DNA of 39,499 nucleotides, from NCBI GenBank assembly GCA_900317855.1, contig ONIG01000020.1, positions 1-39,499 on the forward strand, read 5' to 3'. The notes under the pieces are model-generated. The model did no database searches. It was given only the letters and a program-made list of their open reading frames with translations, and was not told the origin of the DNA. How positions within the stretch are numbered: the first letter of the stretch is position 1; every line of letters starts with the position of its first letter. The position numbers and the translations under genes are program-made. This document shows, piece after piece, positions 23,222 through 31,093 of this stretch. Source of the stretch: an uncultured Eubacteriales bacterium. Lineage in GTDB: Bacteria; Bacillota; Clostridia; Oscillospirales; Oscillospiraceae.

Positions 23222-23357
23222 AAAAATGGTAACATTTTTGTGCGATGCCGTCAACATGAACGGAAATTATCCTTGCCATTTTTCTGTTTTCGCTATATAC
23301 TCCTCTTGGAAATTGGTGAAACTGCAAAGGCAAAAGCGCGATTTTTCACCGAAAAAT
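23222..23357. promoter_or_regulatory. Divergent control region with two palindromes
   Basis: Between dctP and lacI lie two inverted repeats with perfect 7-bp arms: AAAAATG-GTAA-CATTTTT (23222-23239) and ATTTTTC-ACC-GAAAAAT (23341-23357). TTGCCA (23273-23278) and TATATA (23294-23299) may form the lacI promoter with a short 15-bp spacer. The palindromes are the best candidates for LacI-type operators, although they lack the central CG usual in that family. Confidence 0.4.
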
Positions 23358-23411
23358 GCTTAATTTTTCAACACAAAGGTCTCCCTTCTCGTGTTGTCAC
23401 CGGAGGTGCCT

Positions 23412-24470
23412 ATGAGCAGCAAACCCACCCTGCGCGACATCGCGGAGGCGACCGGTGTTTCGACCGCGAGCGTCTCCATGATCCTCAACGGAAAATCGCT
23501 GGAGCGCTTTTCCTCTCAGCGCGTGGCGAGCGTTCTGGCTGAGGCCGAGCGCATCGGCTACCGCACGCCGTCCGCCCGCTGCTCCGGCAAGCAGATTGCC
23601 GTCCTCTCGCCATCGGTCTCCAACCCCTACCACACCAAGATGATCACCGGCATCGACGCGGCAGCGCACGCCGCCGGGTATCACGCCGCGATCTACAACA
23701 CCTATTGGAATCCCCGCACGGAGAGCCACCTGCTCGACACGCTCGACTATTCGCGCGTGGCCGGCATCATCTTCGCCATGACGCCGACGCAGACGGCCAA
23801 GGTGCGCGAGCTGAGCCGCCGCGTGCCCATCGTCGCCGTCGGCGACCGCGTCACGGACTGCGGCATCGACACCGTGGACGTGGACAACTTCGGCGCGGCG
23901 CAGCTCGTGGCCAAGCACCTCATCGACCTCGGCCACAAGCGCATCGCCTACCTGTCCACGGCGCTCAACGAGCACCACATCTCCCGTATGCGCCGCGGCG
24001 AAGGACTGCAGGATGCCTACCGCCGCTGGTGTCCGGAGGGCAGCGTGATCATCTGCTCGCACGTCAACTCGCTCGAGGCGGAGATCTCCACGCCCGACCT
24101 GGAGTACCGCTCGGGCATGGAGCTGGCCTATAAATGTCTGCGCAACGACAAGATCACCGGCATCGTCGCCATCAATGACATGGTGGCCTTCGGCGTGCTC
24201 GACGCGCTGCAGCGCGAGGGCTACCGCGTGCCGGAGGATTTCAGCCTCTGCGGGTTTGACAACGTCACGACCTCGGGCTATCAGCGCATCCAGCTCACGA
24301 CCGTGGACAACAACACCTTCAGCCACGGCAAGAGCGCCTTCAACCTGCTGCTCGAGCGCATTGAGGGCGGGCCGAACGATCGGGAGGACCAGCCGATCAA
24401 CCGCGTGGAATACCGCAGCCGCCTGATCGTGCGCGGCAGCACCGGCAAGCCGCGCAGCGGCGGCCTGTGA
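23412..24470 (+). CDS. LacI-family transcriptional regulator, 352 aa
   Basis: The N-terminal headpiece reads TLRDIAEATGVSTASVSMIL, then NGKSLERFSSQRVASVLAEA and IGYRTP, the classical LacI DNA-binding domain with hinge. The C-terminal periplasmic-binding-protein-like domain contains IAVLSPSVSNPYHTKMITGI, LIDLGHKRIAYLS and FGVLDALQREGYRVPEDFSL. Ligands are usually sugars but may be other small metabolites. The ATG at 23412 has a CGGAGGTG site. It is divergent from the TRAP/GDPD operon and leads two MgtC genes, and may control both. Confidence 0.9.
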   Translation: MSSKPTLRDIAEATGVSTASVSMILNGKSLERFSSQRVASVLAEAERIGYRTPSARCSGKQIAVLSPSVSNPYHTKMITGIDAAAHAAGYHAAIYNTYWNPRTESHLLDTLDYSRVAGIIFAMTPTQTAKVRELSRRVPIVAVGDRVTDCGIDTVDVDNFGAAQLVAKHLIDLGHKRIAYLSTALNEHHISRMRRGEGLQDAYRRWCPEGSVIICSHVNSLEAEISTPDLEYRSGMELAYKCLRNDKITGIVAINDMVAFGVLDALQREGYRVPEDFSLCGFDNVTTSGYQRIQLTTVDNNTFSHGKSAFNLLLERIEGGPNDREDQPINRVEYRSRLIVRGSTGKPRSGGL

Positions 24471-24494
24471 ACAACTCAGAAAGGAACCGCATCC

Positions 24495-25220
24495 ATGGCG
24501 TCCGTACTCTCCTACCTGCGTGAACTGAATATCATCACGATGATGCTGCGCATCCTCCTCGCCGTGCTCTGCGGCGGGCTGATCGGGCTTGAGCGCGAGC
24601 GCAAAAACCGCCCCGCCGGCTTTCGCACCTATATGCTCACGGCGCTCGGCGCGACGCTCACCGTGCTGCTGAGCCTGCAGCTCGACCAGATGCTCCACGG
24701 ACCGTGGCGCGCGCTCGCCGAGAGCATCGGCGCGACGCAGGACGTGTCGCGCTTCGGCGCCGAGGCCGCAAAGGGCATCGGCTTTCTCGGCGCGGGCACG
24801 ATCATCATCACCGCCCGCCAGCAGGTCAAGGGCCTGACCACCGCCGCCGGACTCTGGGCGAGCGCGTGTCTGGGCCTTGCCATCGGCGCGGGGTTTTACG
24901 CCTGCGCGTTCATCAGCATGCTCTTCATGATCGCGTGTATGTACGCGCTGCCGCCGCTCGAGCGGCGCATGACCCGCCGCGCACACCACATGAACATCAG
25001 CCTCGAGATCGAGAGCATGGAAAAGCTCGGCACCGTCGTCGGGCACCTGCGCGCGCAGGGCGTGCGCATTTTTGACTTCGAGGTCAACCGCAGTGGTTCG
25101 GCCGCGCTGCCGAACTTCCTGTGCCAGTTCAGCGCCGTGCTGCCCGACCGGCGCGACCACCCCGAGCTGCTGGCGGAGCTGTCGGCGCTCGACGGCGTGA
25201 TCCTCATCGAAGAGATCTGA
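24495..25220 (+). CDS. MgtC/SapB family membrane protein, 241 aa
   Basis: About five membrane helices and the MgtC signature are visible: LCGGLIGLERERKNRPAGFR at the start, then GIGFLGAGTIII, KGLTTAAGLWASACLGLAIG. A C-terminal soluble, ACT-like part follows (MNISLEIESMEKLGTVVGHL). MgtC proteins help survival in low magnesium and modulate ATP synthase in pathogens; roles in gut anaerobes are unclear. It follows lacI by 24 bp with an AAAGGAA site and precedes a paralogue by 16 bp. Confidence 0.9.
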   Translation: MASVLSYLRELNIITMMLRILLAVLCGGLIGLERERKNRPAGFRTYMLTALGATLTVLLSLQLDQMLHGPWRALAESIGATQDVSRFGAEAAKGIGFLGAGTIIITARQQVKGLTTAAGLWASACLGLAIGAGFYACAFISMLFMIACMYALPPLERRMTRRAHHMNISLEIESMEKLGTVVGHLRAQGVRIFDFEVNRSGSAALPNFLCQFSAVLPDRRDHPELLAELSALDGVILIEEI

Positions 25221-25236
25221 GAAAGGAGGCTGTGCC

Positions 25237-25941
25237 ATGCTGCATTGTTTTGACCCCATCCGCACCCTGAGCTTCTGGGCCATTCTCGTCCGGCTGACGC
25301 TGGCCGTCGTCTGCGGCGGCGTGATCGGCGCCGAGCGCGAGACAAAGCGCCGCCCCGCGGGCTTCCGCACGCACATCCTCATCTGCCTCGGTGCTGCTAT
25401 CACCACGCTCACGAGCCAGTACCTGCTGCTCTCCCTGCACCTGTTTACCGACGTCGCGCGTCTCGGCGCGCAGGTCATCTCCGGCATCGGCTTCATCGGC
25501 GCGGGCACGATCATCGTCACGCGCGACAAGCGCGTCAAGGGCCTGACCACGGCCGCCGGGCTCTGGGCCGCGGCCATCATCGGCCTCGCCTGCGGCGCGG
25601 GCTATGTCGAGTGCGCGGTCTTTTCCACGCTCGTCGTGCTCGTGGTCGAGCTGGTGCTCATCCGGCTGGAGTTCAAGCTCACGAGCAAGAGCACCGACCT
25701 CACGCTCTACATCGAGTATGCGCACGCCGTGTGCATGGAGTCCGTGCTCACCCTGCTGCGTGAGCGCCGCGTCCAGATCGAGAATCTTGAGATCAGCCGC
25801 ATCGCGGACACCGACGCCCCCGACGCGCCGCACCACTACTGCGCGCTCATCCCCATCCACAGCCGCGCCCCGCTGCGGCCCGGCGACCTGCGCAACGATC
25901 TGACCGCGCTGCCGGACATTCTGACCGTCGAGGAAATGTGA
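25237..25941 (+). CDS. Second MgtC/SapB family protein, 234 aa
   Basis: This paralogue of the preceding gene keeps the same layout: CGGVIGAERETKRRPAGFRT, GIGFIGAGTIIVTRDKRVKG, LTTAAGLWAAAIIGLACGAG, and a C-terminal ACT-like segment (LTLYIEYAHAVCMESVLTLL). The two sequences are clearly related but diverged, so the duplication is old. An AAAGGAGG site supports the start. It ends the lacI unit before a bidirectional terminator. A hetero-oligomer with the first copy is possible. Confidence 0.9.
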   Translation: MLHCFDPIRTLSFWAILVRLTLAVVCGGVIGAERETKRRPAGFRTHILICLGAAITTLTSQYLLLSLHLFTDVARLGAQVISGIGFIGAGTIIVTRDKRVKGLTTAAGLWAAAIIGLACGAGYVECAVFSTLVVLVVELVLIRLEFKLTSKSTDLTLYIEYAHAVCMESVLTLLRERRVQIENLEISRIADTDAPDAPHHYCALIPIHSRAPLRPGDLRNDLTALPDILTVEEM

Positions 25942-25952
25942 AGCGAATAGAA

Positions 25953-25988
25953 AACAAGGGCGGATGCCGTTTGGCGTCCGCCCTTGTT
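25953..25988. terminator. Bidirectional terminator between lacI-mgtC and folC units
   Basis: A 16-bp stem (25953-25968 with 25973-25988, one G-T pair) with a GTTT loop sits between two convergent units and can serve both. Confidence 0.85.
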
Positions 25989-25994
25989 ACATTT

Positions 25995-26405
25995 TCAATA
26001 TCCGCTGCTGACCACGCGCCAGCCGCTGCCGCGCCGCTCGAGCACGAAGGGCCAGTCGGTATAGGTCTCGCCGGCGGTCAGGCCGCTGCGCCGCCCCGGG
26101 TCGCGCGCATACACGCTCGCAAGCAGCACGATCGTGCCGCCGTCGTCCTCCGCGCCCGCGCCGGCCAGCCAGCACGTCTGGTACGCCTCGTTGTACGCCA
26201 GGCGCACCATGGCGCAGCCGCTGTGCCCGCGGTGAAACGCGCGCATGGCCGCGTCCATCGCGCCGCGGATGTCCTCGTCCGAAAACCGCTCCGACGTGCC
26301 GGTGACGATCTCCACGCCCGACGTGTCGCCCCGCTGCACGCAGCCGGTCAGGCCCGTAAGCAGCAGCGCCGTGAGCAGCAGCACCGCGATGTTTCTCTTT
26401 CGCAT
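25995..26405 (-). CDS. Small lipoprotein of unknown function, 136 aa
   Basis: The start at 26405 has a GGGAGG site. A signal with lipobox LTGC gives Cys22 as the lipid-modified residue. The mature part (GVEIVTGTSERFSDEDIRGA, AMRAFHRGHSGCAMVRLAYN, then IVLLASVYARDP and VLERRGSGWRVVSSGY) resembles the small NTF2-like or DUF4829-type extracytoplasmic proteins, where the last strand ends in GWRV. I cannot assign a function. It follows ruvX by 16 bp, so it is probably the last gene of the folC operon. Confidence 0.65.
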   Translation of the reverse strand: MRKRNIAVLLLTALLLTGLTGCVQRGDTSGVEIVTGTSERFSDEDIRGAMDAAMRAFHRGHSGCAMVRLAYNEAYQTCWLAGAGAEDDGGTIVLLASVYARDPGRRSGLTAGETYTDWPFVLERRGSGWRVVSSGY

Positions 26406-26421
26406 CGTCTCGCCTCCCACC

Positions 26422-26832
26422 TCAGCGCAGCGTGCCGAGGTAGCCCTCCAGGATCAGGCTCGCCGCCACGGCGTCGACCGTCTGGCGGTGCTTTTTCTCC
26501 TTGCGGCCGTTGGCATGCAGGATGCTGTGCGCCTCAATGGAGCTGCGCCGCTCGTCCCAGAGCACGACCTCGAGCCCCGTCGCATCGGTGAGCCGCTGCG
26601 CGACCATGCGGCTCTTTTCCGCGCGCGGGCCCTCGGTGCCGTCCATGTTTTTCGGCAGGCCGAGCACAATGCGCTCCACGCCCTCGGCGCGCACAACGTC
26701 CGCGATCGCATCGACCGCCCGGTCGAGGTTCCACTCCGTGAGCGTCCATGCCCGGCCGCACAGCGTGGCCGAGGCGTCCGAGAGCGCGAGCCCGATGCGC
26801 GCGTCGCCGTAATCAATGCCCAGAATTCTCAT
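26422..26832 (-). CDS. ruvX: Holliday junction resolvase-like RuvX/YqgF, 136 aa
   Basis: The RNase H-like fold is visible: ILGIDYGDARIGLALSD at 3-19, IVLGLPKNMDGTEGPRAEKS, and VVLWDERRSSIEAHSIL with the family acidic residues. A final DAVAASLILEGYL is also typical. RuvX is implicated in pre-16S rRNA 5' processing and named as a resolvase. The ATG at 26832 has a GGAGGGAG site within the end of folC, which it overlaps by 20 nt. Confidence 0.92.
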   Translation of the reverse strand: MRILGIDYGDARIGLALSDASATLCGRAWTLTEWNLDRAVDAIADVVRAEGVERIVLGLPKNMDGTEGPRAEKSRMVAQRLTDATGLEVVLWDERRSSIEAHSILHANGRKEKKHRQTVDAVAASLILEGYLGTLR

Positions 26833-28099
26833 CGTTCTCCCTCCGCAGATACGTGCGGATCGCACCCGCCATATACAGCGAGCCGACCGCGCAGATAACG
26901 TCCTCCGGCGCCGCGTGTGCCAGCGCCAGCTCTGCCGCCTGCGCGGGGTCCGCGCAGACCGCAACCGGTTTTCCGAATCGTTTCAGATATTCCCCCAGCT
27001 CCGCCGCCGGCAGCGCGCGGGGCGATAATGGCGTCGCGGCGATGTACGCCGCCGCCTGCCCATCGAGTGCGGCGAACATGGCGGGGTAGTCCTTGTCCGC
27101 CAGCACACCCACGAGCAGTGTGATGCGCCGGCCGGGAAAATAGCGCGCGAGATTGTCCGCGACCGTCTGCGCGCACTGCGGGTTGTGCCCGCCGTCGAGC
27201 ACGAACCACGGCGCGCGCCGCAGCAGCTCAAACCGCGCCGGCCAGCGCACCTGCGCCAGCCCCGCGTGCACGGCCGCGTCCGGGATGCGCCAGCCGCGCG
27301 CGCGCAGCGCCGCCACCGTCTCGAGCGCGACGGCCGCGTTGCGCAGCTGGTGCGCCCCCAGCAGCGGCAGCGCATATTCCGTGCCGCGGTAGGTGAAGGT
27401 CTGCCCGTCCACGCTGTCGGTCAGCGACACGATGGCGGACGCATCCGCCTCCGTGAGCGGGATGCCCCGCTGCGCGCAGATCTCGCGCAGGACGCTGCGC
27501 ACCTCCGGCGCCTGCGGATAGCTGACGGCGCACGTGCCGGGCTTGAGGATGCCCGCCTTCTCGCGCGCGATCTGCGCGAGTGTGTCACCGAGGATCTCCG
27601 TGTGGTCGAGGCCGATGTTCGTGATGACGGCGCACGCCGGCGCGGCGATGACGTTCGTCGCGTCGAGCCGGCCGCCGAGGCCGACCTCCAGCACCACAAC
27701 ATCGCACCCCCGCCGCCGGAACCACAGCATGGCCGCCGCCGTCACGAGCTCGAACTCCGTCGGCGGGTCGTCCATGGCGGCAATGCACGGCTGCAGCGTC
27801 TGGCACACGGCGGCAAACTCCGCGTCCGGTACCGGTGCGCCGTTGACCTGCATGCGCTCAGCGAAGCGCTCTAGATACGGCGACGTGAACAGCCCCGTCG
27901 TGTACCCTGCCGCGCGCAGGATCGATGCGAGCATCGCCGCCGTGCTGCCCTTGCCGTTCGTGCCCGCGATGTGTACGAATTGCAGTCCGTCCTGCGGGTC
28001 ACCCAGGCGGTGCAGCAGCTCGCGCACGCGCGTCAGCCCCGGGCGCGAGCCGCGCCACTCCACGCCATGGATCAGCTCCATGGCCTCCTCGATCGTCAT
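26813..28099 (-). CDS. folC: Folylpolyglutamate synthase / dihydrofolate synthase, 428 aa
   Basis: The Mur-ligase-like enzyme adds glutamate to folates. The P-loop GTNGKGST lies at 46-53, with LFTSPYLERFAERMQVNG, VVLEVGLGGRLDATNVI, ITNIGLDHTEILGDTLAQIA and REKAGILKPG following in family order, then the C-terminal domain with VLDGGHNPQ. Length is normal. The start has a GGGAGG site. It is the first gene of a unit with ruvX and a lipoprotein gene and has its own promoter at 28141-28169. Confidence 0.94.
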   Translation of the reverse strand: MTIEEAMELIHGVEWRGSRPGLTRVRELLHRLGDPQDGLQFVHIAGTNGKGSTAAMLASILRAAGYTTGLFTSPYLERFAERMQVNGAPVPDAEFAAVCQTLQPCIAAMDDPPTEFELVTAAAMLWFRRRGCDVVVLEVGLGGRLDATNVIAAPACAVITNIGLDHTEILGDTLAQIAREKAGILKPGTCAVSYPQAPEVRSVLREICAQRGIPLTEADASAIVSLTDSVDGQTFTYRGTEYALPLLGAHQLRNAAVALETVAALRARGWRIPDAAVHAGLAQVRWPARFELLRRAPWFVLDGGHNPQCAQTVADNLARYFPGRRITLLVGVLADKDYPAMFAALDGQAAAYIAATPLSPRALPAAELGEYLKRFGKPVAVCADPAQAAELALAHAAPEDVICAVGSLYMAGAIRTYLRRENDENSGH

Positions 28100-28140
28100 A
28101 TCGCTGCACCTCCCGCGTCAAATTTCATCAAGATGCTGCG

Positions 28141-28169
28141 ATTATACCACGTTCCGCCCCGCGCGGCAA
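28141..28169 (-). promoter_or_regulatory. Promoter of folC
   Basis: On the minus strand TTGCCG (28169-28164) and a perfect TATAAT (28146-28141) are 17 bp apart, 42 bp before the folC start. Confidence 0.75.
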
Positions 28170-28243
28170 CGGGGCACTTGCGTTTTCTCGCCGCATGGGG
28201 TAAACTGTTGTTTTAGCGACTTCTTGACGAACGGGGGCGAAGT

Positions 28244-29182
28244 ATGGAAAACCTGATGATCTCGGCAAACGCCGTGCTGCCCATGTGCCTGATCATGGCG
28301 CTCGGCTACGGCACGCACCGCCTCGGCTGGATCCGCCGCGAGGAGATCTCCGTCATCAACAAGATCGCATTCCGTATTTTTCTGCCGTGTTTGCTTTATT
28401 ATAATGTATATTGCTCCGACCTGTCCGGCTCGTTTGACCCGCTGCTGATGGCCTATGCCGTGGGCGGCGTGCTGCTGACATTCGGCCTCTCGCTCGGCTA
28501 CACGCTGCTGACCGAAAAGCTGCCGGAGCGCCGCAGCGTGATGATCCAGGGCATGTTCCGCAGCAACTACGTCATCATGGGCATCCCCGTGGCAACGGCG
28601 CTGCTCGGTTCCGATCAGCTCGGCACCGTCTCGATCCTGATCGCGGTCGTCGTGCCGCTGTTCAATATGCTGGCCGTCGTCGTGCTGGAGGTGTTCCGCG
28701 GGCAGAAGCCGAAACCGCTGCACATCCTTGGCCAGATTGTGAAAAACCCGCTCGTGATCGCGTCCGCGCTCGGCATCCTGACGCTGGCTGCCGGCATCCG
28801 TCTGCCGCACATCCTCGAGCGGACCATCCAGAACGTCAGCGCTATCGCGTCGCCCCTGCAGCTGTTTCTGCTCGGCGCGTTCTTTCAGTTCTCCGGCCTG
28901 AAAACCTACCGCCGCGAACTGGTGACCGTCTCGGCCGCCAAATTGATCGTCTCGCCGGGCCTGTTTCTCGGCCTGGGCGCGCTGCTCGGGTTTCGCGGCG
29001 TGGCATTCGTGTCGCTCATCGGCATTTTCGCCTCGCCAACCGCCGTCAACTCCTTCACCATGGCGCAGCAGATGGGCGGCGACGCCGAGCTCGCCGGGGA
29101 CATCGTCGTCACCACCTCGGCCGTGAGCATTCTGACCATGTTTTTGTGGATCTTTCTGTTCAAATCTCTTGGCATGTTCTGA
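28244..29182 (+). CDS. AEC-family transporter, 312 aa
   Basis: About ten membrane helices in two halves of five are predicted. The family pattern appears as VLPMCLIMALGYGTHRLGWI, INKIAFRIFLPCLLYYNVY, GMFRSNYVIMGIPVATALLG and, in the second half, IFASPTAVNSFTMAQQMGGD. AEC (auxin efflux carrier) proteins in bacteria include malate and other organic-acid carriers; the substrate here is unknown. It stands alone on the plus strand between folC and trkH. The ribosome site (GGGGGCG) is weaker than others here. Confidence 0.88.
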   Translation: MENLMISANAVLPMCLIMALGYGTHRLGWIRREEISVINKIAFRIFLPCLLYYNVYCSDLSGSFDPLLMAYAVGGVLLTFGLSLGYTLLTEKLPERRSVMIQGMFRSNYVIMGIPVATALLGSDQLGTVSILIAVVVPLFNMLAVVVLEVFRGQKPKPLHILGQIVKNPLVIASALGILTLAAGIRLPHILERTIQNVSAIASPLQLFLLGAFFQFSGLKTYRRELVTVSAAKLIVSPGLFLGLGALLGFRGVAFVSLIGIFASPTAVNSFTMAQQMGGDAELAGDIVVTTSAVSILTMFLWIFLFKSLGMF

Positions 29183-29193
29183 GCGCCGGGGGC

Positions 29194-29232
29194 TTCCCAA
29201 ACCAGGCAAACCGGCGTATAATGGCGTATAAT
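29194..29232 (+). promoter_or_regulatory. Promoter region of trkH with two -10 boxes
   Basis: Two perfect TATAAT hexamers lie 10 bp apart (29217-29222 and 29227-29232). The first has TTCCCA 17 bp upstream. The second has no clear -35 box. Confidence 0.6.
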
Positions 29233-29271
29233 ACTGTATTCGGATAACGAAACCACAAAGAGGGCAAAACC

Positions 29272-30711
29272 ATGAATTTTCGAATGATCGGGCAGGTCAT
29301 CGGCCGCGTATTGTGCATCGAGGCCGCGCTGATGCTCCTGCCGATGATTGCAGCCTTGGTCTATGATGAATCTCCGGTCCCGTTTCTGATCACGATTGCC
29401 GTCACCGGCGGCATCGGGCTGGTCATGTGGCGCGTGCGCGCCAAATCCGGCGGCATCACCGCGCGCGACGGTTTTCTGATCGTCGGCCTGTCGTGGATCG
29501 CCATGTCGCTGTTCGGCGCCCTGCTGTTCGTGCTCACCGGTGACATTCCGAACTACATCGACGCCCTGTTCGAGACGATCTCGGGCCTGACCACAACCGG
29601 TGCCAGCGTCGTCACATCGCCGGAGAGCATGACGCGCGGCGGTATGTTCTGGCGGCTGTTCACACACTGGATCGGCGGCATGGGCATTCTCGTGTTCGTG
29701 CTGGCCGTGCTGCCCATGAGCGGCAACCGGTCGATGCACATCATGCGCGCCGAGGTCCCCGGCCCGACGGTCGGCAAGCTCGTGCCGCGCATCCGCAAGA
29801 CTGCCTCCATCCTCTACCTGCTGTACATCGCGCTCACGCTCGTGGAGATGGTTCTGCTCATCGCCGGCGGCATGAGCTTTTACGATGCGCTGCTGCACGC
29901 GTTCGCCACCGCCGGCACCGGCGGCCTGTCCACGCGCGCGCTGAGCATCGGCTACTACAACAGCGCCTATATCGACATCGTCGTGGGCGTGTTCATGATA
30001 CTCTTCGGCGTCAACTTCAGCCTGTATTACCTCATTCTGCTCGGCAACATCCGCACCGCGCTGCGCAACGAGGAGCTGCGCTGGTTCCTCGGCATCATCG
30101 CCTTCGCCGTCCTCACGATCGCATTCGACATCCGCAATCTCTACGGCGGCGTCGGCCACGCCCTGCGCTATTCCTTCTTCCAGGTCACATCCATCATCTC
30201 CACAACCGGCTTTGTGACTGCCGACTTCAACCTCTGGCCGGAGTATTCCAAATTCCTGCTCGTGCTGCTGATGTTTGTCGGCGGCTGCGCCGGCAGCACT
30301 GCCGGCGGTCTGAAAGTCTCGCGCGTGATGCTGTTGTTCAAGTCCTGCACGATCGAGGTCAAGAAAATGCTGCGCCCCCGCTGCATTGAAGAGGTCCGGC
30401 TCGATGGTAAACCGGTCGACAGTCAGACCGTCTACAACGCGCTGACGTACTTCACGTTCTATATCATCATCCTGCTCATTGCGGGGCTGATCGTGTCGCT
30501 CGACGGACTGGACTTCACAACGAACTTCACCGCCGCACTCTCGTGCCTGTCCAACGTCGGGCCGGGGCTCTCCCTTGTCGGACCGACCGGAAGCTTTGCC
30601 ATCTTCTCGCCGCTGAGCAAGATCGTGCTCATGATCTGCATGCTGCTCGGCCGTCTGGAGATCTTCCCGCTGCTGCTGCTGTTCGTGCCGTTTACGTGGC
30701 GCTGGAAATGA
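29272..30711 (+). CDS. trkH: TrkH/KtrB-family potassium channel subunit, 479 aa
   Basis: The protein has the four-fold repeated pore layout of Trk/Ktr potassium uptake. Selectivity-filter-like segments are TTTGASVV near 107-114, ATAGTGGLST, STTGFVTADF and SNVGPGLSL, each after a pore helix. GCAGSTAGGLKVSRV lies between the third and fourth units. Length is typical for TrkH. These channels normally need a cytoplasmic TrkA/KtrA partner, and none lies next to this gene, so the partner must be elsewhere. A strong terminator follows. Confidence 0.92.
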   Translation: MNFRMIGQVIGRVLCIEAALMLLPMIAALVYDESPVPFLITIAVTGGIGLVMWRVRAKSGGITARDGFLIVGLSWIAMSLFGALLFVLTGDIPNYIDALFETISGLTTTGASVVTSPESMTRGGMFWRLFTHWIGGMGILVFVLAVLPMSGNRSMHIMRAEVPGPTVGKLVPRIRKTASILYLLYIALTLVEMVLLIAGGMSFYDALLHAFATAGTGGLSTRALSIGYYNSAYIDIVVGVFMILFGVNFSLYYLILLGNIRTALRNEELRWFLGIIAFAVLTIAFDIRNLYGGVGHALRYSFFQVTSIISTTGFVTADFNLWPEYSKFLLVLLMFVGGCAGSTAGGLKVSRVMLLFKSCTIEVKKMLRPRCIEEVRLDGKPVDSQTVYNALTYFTFYIIILLIAGLIVSLDGLDFTTNFTAALSCLSNVGPGLSLVGPTGSFAIFSPLSKIVLMICMLLGRLEIFPLLLLFVPFTWRWK

Positions 30712-30757
30712 GCGCTGCCCGCGCCGGAATGCACATTGACCACAAGCAAAAATCCAC

Positions 30758-30795
30758 ACCGCCCCGCAAGTCTTATAACTTGCGGGGCGGTTTTT
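30758..30795 (+). terminator. Terminator of trkH
   Basis: A 14-bp perfect stem (30758-30771 with 30778-30791) continues into a T run, 47 bp after the trkH stop. Confidence 0.9.
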
Positions 30796-30796
30796 C

Positions 30797-31093
30797 AACG
30801 CCTTTCCCTGCCGGGTGCGCGGCGTGCCGACCCGCACCTTGAGCCTTCTCCTTGAGGAGAAGGCTTAAAAAAATGCGCAGCAAATCTTATCTCTGCAGCT
30901 CATTCCATCCGAGGCGGGCCTTGCCCCCTCGGGCTCCCCTGCGGCTCCGGCTCATGACCCTGCCGTCTCCGTCTCATCCCGAAACTGCGACAACCCCGCA
31001 GGCCGAAGCCTGCGGGGTTGCCTCTCTATGACGCTGCAAACGCAGCGATCAGTGTTTTTGATTGAGACGCTGGAGAGTTGCGCCGTGGTCAGA
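30797..31093. other. Intergenic stretch with two further hairpins
   Basis: No gene is supported here. An 11-bp inverted repeat AGCCTTCTCCT with a 2-nt centre lies at 30842-30865 and is followed by seven A. A 13-bp perfect stem CAACCCCGCAGGC with a 4-nt loop (30991-31020) probably ends the ykvI transcript from the minus strand, despite lacking a T run. The first hairpin looks like a dispersed intergenic repeat, which a genome search could confirm. Confidence 0.5.
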
